This document shows, in pieces, positions 42,975-51,317 of a DNA stretch of 64,000 nucleotides (positions are counted from its first letter, which is position 1; every line of letters starts with the position of its first letter). Made by a program: the position numbers and the translations under genes. The notes beneath the pieces were generated by a model. It was not told the origin of the DNA and made no database searches. It was given only the letters and a program-made list of their open reading frames with translations. Source of the stretch: Hyphococcus formosus (GTDB lineage: Bacteria; Pseudomonadota; Alphaproteobacteria; Caulobacterales; Parvularculaceae); NCBI RefSeq assembly GCF_046736345.1, contig NZ_CP157210.1, positions 1 through 64,000 of the forward strand, read 5' to 3'.

Positions 42975-45833
42975 TTATATCGATCCGTGGCAGTGTTTAA
43001 ACTTTTTGCCCGAGCCGCAAGGGCAGGGCGCATTGCGTGGAACGCGCCCCCATGTTTCAGGATTGTTGGGATCGACACCGGAAGCACTTGCCATGCCTTT
43101 GATAGTGCCGATGCCAGCTGAAAGGCGCGAGCGAGGTGCCTGGCGCGCCATTTCGTTTTCACCGGTTGACGGATTCATATGGGTTTCCGTCATCGGAATT
43201 TCTTTGCGCTCAGGGACGGCCTCCTCAGGGGCGCGAACCTGAATGTTCATCAACATGCGCGTGACGTCGCGGCGCAACCCGTCAAGAAGTCCAGCGAAAA
43301 GCGCAAACGATTCCGTTTTGAACTCGTTGACCGGATCGCGCTGGCCATGGCCGCGCATCCAGATCACTGACCGCAGATGGTCAAGGGTCTGAAGATGCTC
43401 TCGCCAATTCGTATCCAAGACATTGAGGAGGATCGCTTTTTCGATCCTGCGCATGGTCTCGGAACCGATTTCTGCCGCACGTGCGCCGGCGAGTTTGTCG
43501 GCTTCTTCGTTAATGCGCTCGGCAAGTTCGGTGTCGGCGACGCCTTCTTCGCTCGCCCATTCCTTGACCGGGAACTCTTTGCCAAAGACGTCTTTGAGTT
43601 CGTCATTCAGACCGTCAACGTCCCATTGTTCAGCGTATGATTTAGCGGGAACGTGGGCGGCGACTAAATCATCGACCAACTGGCCACGCATATCGCTGAT
43701 GATGTCATCAACAGTGTCTGATGACATGAATTCAATGCGCTGTTCAAAAATGGCTTTACGCTGATCATTGATGACGTCATCGAATTTGAGAACGTTCTTA
43801 CGCATGTCGTAATTGCGTTGCTCAACTTTCTTTTGTGCGGTTTCAACGGCCTTGGTAAACCATGGGTGCTCGATTGACTCGTCGGGTTTAATACCGAACC
43901 GCTTGAGCATCTTCTCCATACTGTCGCCGAAAATGCGCATGAGGTCATCTTCGATGGAAAGGAAGAATTTGGTCGTGCCCGGATCACCCTGACGGCCCGA
44001 TCGGCCTCGGAGCTGGTTATCGATACGGCGGCTTTCATGACGTTCCGTTGCGAGAACAAAAAGTCCGCCTGCATCCAGTGCCTGCTGTTTGACAGTCTCG
44101 ATCTTCTTTTCGATTTCTGCGCGCTTACGGGTGATGGTTTCTTCGTCGTCATCCTCTTCGAGGACGTCCATCAACTGCAGATCAACCGAACCACCCAGTT
44201 GGATGTCGGTCCCGCGACCGGCCATGTTGGTTGCGATCGTGACAGCGCCCGGCACACCGGCACCAGCGACGATTTCAGCCTCTTGCTCATGATAGCGCGC
44301 ATTCAATACGTTGTGCGGTATCGGAACTTTTTTATCGGCGAGCGATGCAAGATAGGCGGCTTGCTCTTCTAGATCGTCTTTCAGTTCTTTTTCTTTGTCT
44401 TTCAAGTCAGCGGCGCGTTCGCGCAAAGTCGCTGCCAAGTTTTTGAAAAACTTTTTATCGCTCAATAGCTCCGAGAGATATTCAGATTTCTCAATTGAAA
44501 CTGTGCCCACGAGAACCGGCTGACCCGATTTGTGGCATTGCGCGATCTGTTGAACGATCGCTTTATATTTCTCTTCCGCCGTCATGTAGAGTTCGTCATC
44601 GAAATCTTCACGAGCGATTGGTTTGTTTGTTGGAATTTCGAAAACTTTGAGTTTGTAAATGTCTTCGAATTCCGCTTCCTCGGTCATCGCCGTACCGGTC
44701 ATGCCGGCCAGTTTTTCGTAAAGGCGGAAGTAATTCTGGAAGGTGATAGACGCGAGGGTTTGGTTTTCCGGCTGGATCGTCGCGCCTTCTTTCGCCTCGA
44801 CCGCCTGATGCAAGCCATCGGACCAGCGGCGTCCATCCATCATGCGGCCCGTAAACTCGTCGATAATCACGACTTTGTCGTTGCGGACGATATAATCTTT
44901 GTCGCGCTGGAAAATGCGATGCGCTTTAAGGGCCTGATTGACGTGGTGAACGACAGAAATATTCACCGAATCATAAAGGCTGTCGCCCTGCAGCAGTCCA
45001 GCCTCGCGTAGAAGCTCTTCGATTTTTTCATTGCCGTCTTCGGTGAGGGTGATCGAGCGCTGCTTTTCGTCGATTTCATAATCTTCTTCGACCAATTGCG
45101 GAATGATGTCATTGATCTTGAGATAAAGCTCAGATTTGTCATCGGTCGGGCCGGAAATGATGAGCGGCGTACGCGCTTCGTCGATCAGGATCGAATCAAC
45201 CTCGTCAACAATCGCGTAGTGATGTCCGCGCTGGACCATCTGGTCGAGCGACGATTTCATATTGTCGCGGAGATAATCAAAGCCAAATTCGTTATTCGTG
45301 CCGTAGGTGATATCAGCCTTATAGGCCTCGCGGCGTTCCTCATCGGAGAGGCCATGAACGATACAACCCGTGGTCAGACCGAGTTGCGAATAGACCCGCG
45401 CCATCCATTCGGCGTCGCGTTTCGCAAGGTAATCGTTAACCGTGATGACATGGACACCGCGGCCGGTCAGGGCGTTTAGGTAAACCGGCAGCGTTGCCAC
45501 CAGGGTTTTACCTTCACCGGTCTTCATCTCGGCGATATTACCGGCGTGGAGCACCATCCCGCCCACGAGCTGGACGTCGTAATGACGCTGCCCAAGCGCA
45601 CGCTTTGCGCCTTCTCGTACAGTTGCGAACGCTTCTACCAGAAGATCGTCGAGCGATTCGCCATCCTTGTAGCGCTGTTTTAACTTTTCTGTCTGAGCAA
45701 TAAGCCCGTCGTCGGTGAGCTTAGATATCTCGTCTTCAAGAGCATTGATCGCCTCAACACGTCGGAATAAAGGCTTGAGGCGGCGATCATTAGATGAACC
45801 GAAGATTTTTTTTGCGATTCCGAGTAACGCCAT
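42975..45833 (-). CDS. secA: preprotein translocase ATPase SecA
   Basis: SecA drives export of unfolded proteins through SecYEG. The 952 residues include the Walker A motif MKTGEGKTLVATLP (about residue 102), the DEAD-box region VDEVDSILIDEARTPLIISG, the preprotein cross-linking domain, NMAGRGTDIQLGG and RRIDNQLRGRSGRQGDPG of the second helicase domain. The zinc-binding SEC-C tail CPCGSGKKFKHCHG is at the very end. Length is slightly above the alphaproteobacterial average. It is divergent from the parvulin gene, the usual partner locus. Confidence 0.98.
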   Translation of the reverse strand: MALLGIAKKIFGSSNDRRLKPLFRRVEAINALEDEISKLTDDGLIAQTEKLKQRYKDGESLDDLLVEAFATVREGAKRALGQRHYDVQLVGGMVLHAGNIAEMKTGEGKTLVATLPVYLNALTGRGVHVITVNDYLAKRDAEWMARVYSQLGLTTGCIVHGLSDEERREAYKADITYGTNNEFGFDYLRDNMKSSLDQMVQRGHHYAIVDEVDSILIDEARTPLIISGPTDDKSELYLKINDIIPQLVEEDYEIDEKQRSITLTEDGNEKIEELLREAGLLQGDSLYDSVNISVVHHVNQALKAHRIFQRDKDYIVRNDKVVIIDEFTGRMMDGRRWSDGLHQAVEAKEGATIQPENQTLASITFQNYFRLYEKLAGMTGTAMTEEAEFEDIYKLKVFEIPTNKPIAREDFDDELYMTAEEKYKAIVQQIAQCHKSGQPVLVGTVSIEKSEYLSELLSDKKFFKNLAATLRERAADLKDKEKELKDDLEEQAAYLASLADKKVPIPHNVLNARYHEQEAEIVAGAGVPGAVTIATNMAGRGTDIQLGGSVDLQLMDVLEEDDDEETITRKRAEIEKKIETVKQQALDAGGLFVLATERHESRRIDNQLRGRSGRQGDPGTTKFFLSIEDDLMRIFGDSMEKMLKRFGIKPDESIEHPWFTKAVETAQKKVEQRNYDMRKNVLKFDDVINDQRKAIFEQRIEFMSSDTVDDIISDMRGQLVDDLVAAHVPAKSYAEQWDVDGLNDELKDVFGKEFPVKEWASEEGVADTELAERINEEADKLAGARAAEIGSETMRRIEKAILLNVLDTNWREHLQTLDHLRSVIWMRGHGQRDPVNEFKTESFALFAGLLDGLRRDVTRMLMNIQVRAPEEAVPERKEIPMTETHMNPSTGENEMARQAPRSRLSAGIGTIKGMASASGVDPNNPETWGRVPRNAPCPCGSGKKFKHCHGSI

Positions 45834-46002
45834 AAGGAGCGGGCCTTCGTGCTGCGATGAAAATACCGGTCGCGCCCTCGTCTAATCAGCGCTGGGCGCG
45901 CCTTCCATCGGCCGGGTTGGATTAATAACTACCCCGAAGGGGGCGTCGGAGAGATAGTAAGCGCCTAGGGCGCTGTCAACGAAAGCAAATATCGGGCAAG
46001 TC

Positions 46003-47259
46003 ATGATCGAGACGCCAGACGGCAAACAATTCAAACCGGAGCAGCGAATTAAGCCCGCTTTAGCGCTTCTGCGCCTCGTTTCGCAGGGATTTTGGATCGC
46101 GCTCCGCGCATTGGGAAAATTTTGCATAACGACGTGGCGAGTCGCCGCAGCGCTTGATTCGGCTCTTTGGCGGTTAACGAAATTGATGGCCAACCGCCTG
46201 ATGGTCTGGCTCGGATATGTGGGCCAGTTGGCCTTGATCGCTTTTCGCGGGCTGATTGCATGGCTCCCGACCCGCACAGGCCGCGCCTACAGCGCGATGA
46301 TGGGCGCACTTTTGTTGGTTTTGGGCCTGTGGATGATTGATGTGTTACGCGCGGTTCCGTCGCTTGATAATGCGGGGTCATCGGCCTTGCGGCCCCCCGT
46401 CGATGACGCAGACCCGATTCTCGCCCGAATCGAGGGGCGATATGTCCATCTATCCGAGATTGAGGCGGCGGCTCGGGCGGGTGGCTTTTTACGGCCCGGG
46501 GAAAAATTGACACCGCAAACGGCCTTTGATCGCAATCTTGTCGAATCCTATGTTGAGCAGCGTCTCTTGGCGCGGGCGGCCCTGAACGAAGGCATGCAAC
46601 GCAGACCCAGCGTCGCCCGGCGGGTCAATGCCGCGCGAGACCGGGTTCTCGCGGCGGCTTACATGGATGCGCAGGTGAAAAAAGCGGTCACTCCTGAGGC
46701 GGTGGAACGGCTTTATAACTCTCAGGCCGATGTCACGCGCGTCGGAGATGAAGTGAAAGCGCGTCATATCGTTGTTCAGACCCAAGAAGAAGCGAACGAG
46801 GTTGTTGCTTTACTGAAGGGCGGGGCGGAATTTGCGACACTCGCCCGGGAGCGGTCGATAGATCGGGCAACCGCGCCGCTTGGGGGCGAAGTCGGCTGGT
46901 TTAATCGTTCGATGATGACGCCTATATTTGCGAATGCGGCGTTTTCAGTCGCGCCCGGTGAATTGACTGCGCCATTTGAAACGGAGTTTGGTTGGCATAT
47001 CGTTGAGGTTCTTGATCGCCGATCGACAAGTGCTGTGCCGTTCTCTCAGGTTAGAAGCTCTATCGAGAACTTTCTCCGTATGAGGACAATAGATTCTTCA
47101 TTGCGAGCGCTCGAAGAAGAGAGCCAGGTTGTCTATTTTCGCCCTCAATCAGATGAGGCAATATCCGATGACCCGCCGGACCTAAAGGATAATGGTTTCG
47201 ATTTAGAGGAAAACGCCGACCGCGCGCCGGATGATCAAGGTGAAAATGGCGGCAACTAA
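46003..47259 (+). CDS. membrane-anchored parvulin-type peptidyl-prolyl isomerase
   Basis: This 418-residue protein has an unusually long N-terminus of about 110 residues with basic, amphipathic stretches and a hydrophobic segment (about 96-115, MMGALLLVLGLWMIDVL). Then come a SurA-N-like helical part (about 140-245) and one PpiC rotamase domain (about 255-350: KARHIVVQTQEEANEVV, then GGEVGWFNRSMMTPIF and FETEFGWHIVEVLDRR). The C-terminal 50 residues are acidic and probably disordered. It should help fold outer-membrane or periplasmic proteins delivered by SecA. Family is sure; the N-terminal extension is odd. Confidence 0.88.
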   Translation: MIETPDGKQFKPEQRIKPALALLRLVSQGFWIALRALGKFCITTWRVAAALDSALWRLTKLMANRLMVWLGYVGQLALIAFRGLIAWLPTRTGRAYSAMMGALLLVLGLWMIDVLRAVPSLDNAGSSALRPPVDDADPILARIEGRYVHLSEIEAAARAGGFLRPGEKLTPQTAFDRNLVESYVEQRLLARAALNEGMQRRPSVARRVNAARDRVLAAAYMDAQVKKAVTPEAVERLYNSQADVTRVGDEVKARHIVVQTQEEANEVVALLKGGAEFATLARERSIDRATAPLGGEVGWFNRSMMTPIFANAAFSVAPGELTAPFETEFGWHIVEVLDRRSTSAVPFSQVRSSIENFLRMRTIDSSLRALEEESQVVYFRPQSDEAISDDPPDLKDNGFDLEENADRAPDDQGENGGN

Positions 47260-47353
47260 TTTTTGGTTATCAATTGATTAATCGGATGCGTAGAATTCGC
47301 GTTCACCAGACTAAATTCTGTTAATCCCTGCCAGATTAGAATGAGGCAAGAAT

Positions 47354-47755
47354 ATGGCGAAGCTACTTCTCGTTGCAGCGTGTGCGCTGGTCGATCGTGA
47401 TGGTCGAGTTTTAATGGCGCGGCGGCCAGCAGGGAAGGAAATGGCTGGTCTTTGGGAGTTTCCCGGGGGCAAGCTTGGGGAGAATGAAACGCCCGAAGAG
47501 GCGTTGGTGAGAGAATTAAAGGAAGAATTAGCAATTGATACCGAGGCCTCTTGCCTCGCACCAATTGGTTTTGCTTCCGAGGCTTTAAAAGAATTTCATC
47601 TTTTAATGCCTTTATTTGTATGCAGAAAGTGGAGTGGCATGCCCGTGCCCGTCGAAGGACAAGAGCTGAAATGGGTGAAGCCATCTGCTTTAACATCGAT
47701 GGAAATGCCTCCGGCGGACCGGCCGTTGGCTGCGCAGTTAAGGGATTTGTTGTGA
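47354..47755 (+). CDS. mutT: (deoxy)nucleoside triphosphate pyrophosphohydrolase, MutT-type Nudix protein
   Basis: This 133-residue Nudix hydrolase has LLVAACALVDRDGRVLMARR at the N-terminus and a complete Nudix box starting at GGKLGENETPEEAL and ending RELKEELAI (residues about 38-60). The usual role is removal of 8-oxo-dGTP. It matches the alphaproteobacterial secA-to-comF neighbourhood, although argJ, often between the parvulin gene and mutT, is absent. The stop overlaps the start of the Flp pilin gene as TGATG. Confidence 0.92.
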   Translation: MAKLLLVAACALVDRDGRVLMARRPAGKEMAGLWEFPGGKLGENETPEEALVRELKEELAIDTEASCLAPIGFASEALKEFHLLMPLFVCRKWSGMPVPVEGQELKWVKPSALTSMEMPPADRPLAAQLRDLL

Positions 47756-47970
47756 TGGAAACGAAGATGGAAAAGAGAGATTGGTGCGATAGCGTCAGCG
47801 ATCTTATTCGGTCGTTTCGTCGGGACGAAACCGGCGCAACGGCGATCGAATACGGGCTGATCTTGGCAATGTTGTTTTTAGCCATTGTTGGCGCAATTCG
47901 TAGTTTTGCTACCTCAAACAGCGAAATGTATAATCGTATCGACGAGACGCTTCAGGAAAGTACGAATTAA
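47755..47970 (+). CDS. Flp family type IVb pilin
   Basis: A 71-residue prepilin beginning at ATG 47755, inside the mutT stop (TGATG), with AGGGA eight bases upstream. ATG 47767 is an alternative. The prepilin motif DETGATAIEYGLI has Gly before the predicted cut and Glu at position +5, then one hydrophobic helix (AMLFLAIVGAI). Flp pilins form adhesion pili through a tad export machine; no cpa/tad genes are in this window. Flp-like genes at this spot occur in other alphaproteobacteria. Coupling to mutT is probably only positional. Confidence 0.88.
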   Translation: METKMEKRDWCDSVSDLIRSFRRDETGATAIEYGLILAMLFLAIVGAIRSFATSNSEMYNRIDETLQESTN

Positions 47971-47982
47971 AGCAACTCTCGA

Positions 47983-48831
47983 TTATTTAGCGCCTTTGAT
48001 TGCATCTTCCAGCGAGACTTTTCCGCTTCCCGGTTTAAGTGGTTTTTGTTGTGATGGGTCTGGTGCCCAACCGGTCAAATAAACAATTTCAAATTTCTCC
48101 ATGCCGCCATTCTCGGCAAAGATCTGTATGGCGCGCATCAATACATCGCGGCGTAGTGGACCTGCGCGGTTTTTCAGTGCGCTGGTTTCGCCCATCCCGC
48201 GAAGGTCGCGAAATAATTTGATAGGTTCGTCATACGTCACGCTGACTTTATCTATGTCGACAACAGGTAACGTAAAGCCCGCGCGGGAAAGTGCTTGGCC
48301 ATAATCCTGAATGCTCGCAAAGGGATTAATTCGTGGGCTGACACCGCCCGTGATTTCGGTCTCTGCGGTGTAAAGCGCTTTACGAAGATTGCTGAGTGTT
48401 TCTTCCGCAAAGACGGCTGCGATAAACAATCCGTCCTGAACAAGCGACCGCCGGATTTGAACCAGCGCGCCGATCAAATCATTCACTGAATGGAGGGTCA
48501 AAAGGCTTACAAATAAATTTTGCGACTCTGGCGCGATAGGCAACAATTCTTCGTCCGCAACGACCCGCAAGCCATTTGCCGGTAATCGGGCCGGGGCGGG
48601 GTCTAGGTGGACAATCTCGCCAATCTTGCAATCGGGCGTCAGTTTATTTGCCAAATTGCCGACTCCAGAGAAAACTGATTTCGGGAAGTCCCGCATCACC
48701 GTTTCCAGCCGGTCGACAATATCGTCCATGGCGCGCTGATGCAGAAAGTCGTACTCACCAAAAGTTCGGGCCGCCCAGCTGCGTCGCTTGGCAATCAGGC
48801 TTCGGTCAAATATCTCTGGTGGCGTATTCAT
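47983..48831 (-). CDS. class I SAM-dependent methyltransferase-like protein, BioC/NDUFAF5-like
   Basis: This 282-residue protein begins with FDRSLIAKRRSWAART and FLHQRAMDDIVDRL, a pattern seen in alphaproteobacterial homologues of mitochondrial NDUFAF5, which hydroxylates an arginine in a complex I subunit. The SAM motif I region is degenerate (VFSGVGNLANKL, where a GxGxG is expected), while NLFVSLLTLHSVNDLIGAL matches the motif after strand 4. Classical BioC also shares this start. No bio genes are nearby. It is divergent from comF, the usual arrangement. Confidence 0.8.
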   Translation of the reverse strand: MNTPPEIFDRSLIAKRRSWAARTFGEYDFLHQRAMDDIVDRLETVMRDFPKSVFSGVGNLANKLTPDCKIGEIVHLDPAPARLPANGLRVVADEELLPIAPESQNLFVSLLTLHSVNDLIGALVQIRRSLVQDGLFIAAVFAEETLSNLRKALYTAETEITGGVSPRINPFASIQDYGQALSRAGFTLPVVDIDKVSVTYDEPIKLFRDLRGMGETSALKNRAGPLRRDVLMRAIQIFAENGGMEKFEIVYLTGWAPDPSQQKPLKPGSGKVSLEDAIKGAK

Positions 48832-48910
48832 ATCATTCGGTCGGTTCGGTTTATTTCTAGGCGGTAGACTAACGCGCGTGAAACATCAATTCATCCACCA
48901 CTGTCGTGAC

Positions 48911-49654
48911 ATGGGCGTGTCCTTTATGCGGGGCATCCTCGATATTGTTATGCCGCCGAGCTGTCCGGTAACAAATCAAGAAGTCGCGTCATTTGGGGCA
49001 TTGGCACCGGATGCGTGGAGTGCGGTCCATTTCATCACGGACCCATTCTGTCCTCGCTGCGGGGTACCCTTTGCTGCGGACTATGGGCCTGAGGTTGAGT
49101 GTCCCTCGTGCATTGCGTCGCCGCCAGACTTTACGCGGGCGCGCGCCGCCGTCGTATACGATGATGCTACGCACAAGCTGATCGTTGGTTTTAAGCATGG
49201 AGACCGTACCGAGTTGGCGCCGATGTTTGCAAAGTGGATGGCCAATGCCGGCCAGTCACTCATTTCGGAAAGTTCAATAATAATGCCGGTACCACTGCAT
49301 AGTTCGCGGCAATTTGCCCGTCGGTATAATCAATCGGCCTTGCTCGCGCAGGGCGTCGCCAATCGAACCGGTGGGATATTGGCATTGGATGATTTGATCA
49401 GGCGACGCGCCACCCCGCCACAGAAAGACCTTTCCGCGGAGGCGCGAAAGAGAAATGTTTCCGGGGCCTTTGGTTTTCGTAATAGCAACAGGCAACAGCG
49501 TTATCGCGGGGCCCATGTGGTGTTGGTGGATGATGTCCTGACAACCGGTGCAACCCTTTCCGCTGCGGCGCGTTCACTAAAGCGTGTAGGGGCTTCACAG
49601 GTTGATGCGCTAGTCCTTGCGCGGGTTGTAAAAGGCGGCATTGGTGCCATATAG
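48911..49654 (+). CDS. comF: ComF family phosphoribosyltransferase-like protein
   Basis: From ATG 48911 the protein has 247 residues (GTG 48878 also possible). The N-terminal zinc-finger region begins MPPSCPVTNQE, where the second Cys of the usual CxxC is lost, then FCPRCGVPF and ECPSCIASP. The C-terminal type I phosphoribosyltransferase domain has the PRPP motif VVLVDDVLTTGATLSAA. ComF is needed for DNA uptake in competent bacteria, with an unclear biochemical role. It is followed 32 bases later by grxC. Confidence 0.9.
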   Translation: MGVSFMRGILDIVMPPSCPVTNQEVASFGALAPDAWSAVHFITDPFCPRCGVPFAADYGPEVECPSCIASPPDFTRARAAVVYDDATHKLIVGFKHGDRTELAPMFAKWMANAGQSLISESSIIMPVPLHSSRQFARRYNQSALLAQGVANRTGGILALDDLIRRRATPPQKDLSAEARKRNVSGAFGFRNSNRQQRYRGAHVVLVDDVLTTGATLSAAARSLKRVGASQVDALVLARVVKGGIGAI

Positions 49655-49686
49655 CGCCTTCAGTTGATTAGGAGCACGTTTGTCAG

Positions 49687-49944
49687 ATGAACCCCGTAGT
49701 TGTTTATACGAAACCCCTTTGCCCTTATTGCACGCGGGCATTATCGCTACTTGAGAAAAAAGGCGCAAAGGTAACCGATATTTCTGCGGCCTATGACAAA
49801 GACAAGCGTGCGGAAATGCTATCTAAGTCGAACGGCAAAACGACTTATCCGCAGATTTTTATCGGCGAAACCCATGTTGGCGGGTATGATGAGTTGAGCG
49901 CACTTGATCGCGCTGGAAAACTGGACCCAATGTTGAATGCCTAA
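49687..49944 (+). CDS. grxC: glutaredoxin 3
   Basis: An 85-residue dithiol glutaredoxin that reduces disulfides and glutathionylated proteins with glutathione. The active site is CPYC (Cys12, Cys15) in YTKPLCPYCTRALSLL, followed by the conserved TYPQIFIG cis-proline loop and HVGGYDEL glutathione-binding segment. The stop overlaps the following amidase gene by 8 bases, so they are one operon. Confidence 0.96.
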   Translation: MNPVVVYTKPLCPYCTRALSLLEKKGAKVTDISAAYDKDKRAEMLSKSNGKTTYPQIFIGETHVGGYDELSALDRAGKLDPMLNA

Positions 49945-50782
49945 TTTGACGAAATTTCGTGCTGCCTGCGTACAGATGCGCTCTGGGATAGACCGGGCGC
50001 AAAATACGAAGGATGCCTTGTCACTTATCGCTGAGGCGGCCAAGGACGGTGCGAAGTTTGTGGCGACCCCGGAAATGACCAATGTCGTTGACCGGAACCC
50101 GCGGCGGATGTTTGAAAACATTGCTGCCGAAGATGACATGCCAGAGATCGCGGCTTTTTCTGCGGCGGCTGAAGCGAATAAGATCTGGCTGTTGGCCGGG
50201 TCCTTTGCGGTGAAGGTTGCTGACAAGAGAGCGGCCAATCGCGCGTTTCTGTTTGGTCCGGATGGCCGGATCGTCGCGAAATACGACAAGCTGCATATGT
50301 TCGACGTTGATCTTCCTAACGGCGAAAGCTGGAAGGAGTCTGCGGTATATCAGCCAGGACCACACCCGGTGCTGGTCGATGCAGACGAGGCAAAAATTGG
50401 CCTGTCCATTTGCTATGATGTGCGCTTTCCCCGGCTTTACCGGACTTTGGCGCAGTCGGGCGCGACAATTCTTTGTGTGCCCGCAGCATTCACAAAGCAG
50501 ACCGGAGAGGCGCATTGGAAAACGCTTTTAACAGCTCGAGCCATTGAAAATGGTGCGTTTGTTATTGCACCTGCACAAGGCGGAAAGCATGAGGATGGCC
50601 GGGAAACCTATGGGCATTCGCTAATTATCGATCCATGGGGTAAGGTGTTAGCGGAAGCACCGGGGGACGAGCCATGCGTTATTTCAGCGGACATCGATCT
50701 GGACCGTGCGTTTGAAGCGAGGCAGCGGATACCCAATCTTTCATTAGAACAAACTTTTGACGTCAACATAGTAAAGCCATGA
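49937..50782 (+). CDS. carbon-nitrogen hydrolase (nitrilase superfamily, Nit1-like)
   Basis: This 281-residue amidase has the catalytic triad Glu46 (ATPEMTN), Lys118 (KYDKLHMFD) and Cys159 (LSICYDVRFP). Nit1/YafV-type members repair deaminated glutathione, which fits its overlap with grxC. The grxC-nitrilase-DUF1178 order is a stable alphaproteobacterial operon. The start ATG overlaps grxC by 8 bases and the stop overlaps DUF1178 by 4. The substrate is inferred by homology only. Confidence 0.92.
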   Translation: MPNLTKFRAACVQMRSGIDRAQNTKDALSLIAEAAKDGAKFVATPEMTNVVDRNPRRMFENIAAEDDMPEIAAFSAAAEANKIWLLAGSFAVKVADKRAANRAFLFGPDGRIVAKYDKLHMFDVDLPNGESWKESAVYQPGPHPVLVDADEAKIGLSICYDVRFPRLYRTLAQSGATILCVPAAFTKQTGEAHWKTLLTARAIENGAFVIAPAQGGKHEDGRETYGHSLIIDPWGKVLAEAPGDEPCVISADIDLDRAFEARQRIPNLSLEQTFDVNIVKP

Positions 50783-51264
50783 TCAAGTACAGTTTAATTT
50801 GCGACGATGACCACGAATTCGAGGGATGGTTCCGCGACAGTGCGGACTATGATGCTCAGGCGTCTGAAGATTTGATTGAATGTCCCGTCTGCGGATCAGA
50901 AGAGGTCAGAAAAGCGGTTATGGCACCGTCAATCGCTCGTGGTTCAGCAGCATCTCGTAGCGAACGCCTTGCCGCTGTTCAGCGCGATATGGAAAGTGCC
51001 GTCGCTCGTGCGCGCGAATATGTCGAGAAAAATTTCGACTATGTGGGCGACAAATTCCCGGAAGAGGCGCGCAAGATTCATTACGGCGAATCCAAAGAGC
51101 GCGGGATATACGGCGAGGCGTCTGGCAAAGACGTCAAGGCGCTCATAGAGGAAGGGGTGCAGGTCGCACCATTGCCGAAAACTAAAAGCGCCGATAACGC
51201 CAAAAAACCGGATAGTGCCGGTACCCCCAAGATCACGCATTCAGGCACCAAAAAGCTGAACTAA
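50779..51264 (+). CDS. DUF1178 family protein
   Basis: This 161-residue protein starts at ATG 50779 with a 4-base overlap with the amidase. A small zinc-ribbon-like start (CDDDHEFEGWF, then CPVCGSEEVRKAVMAP) is followed by a helical middle (VEKNFDYVGDKFPEEARKIHYGE region, about 80-105) containing the family motif, then EERGIYGEAS-like sequence and a lysine-rich tail. Function unknown; conserved in the glutaredoxin operon of alphaproteobacteria, often studied as a hypothetical. Confidence 0.92.
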   Translation: MIKYSLICDDDHEFEGWFRDSADYDAQASEDLIECPVCGSEEVRKAVMAPSIARGSAASRSERLAAVQRDMESAVARAREYVEKNFDYVGDKFPEEARKIHYGESKERGIYGEASGKDVKALIEEGVQVAPLPKTKSADNAKKPDSAGTPKITHSGTKKLN

Positions 51265-51317
51265 ACGGTTATCGATTCTGGTGTCGGTTGCTAAATCGCG
51301 CTACCGATGGCGCTATT

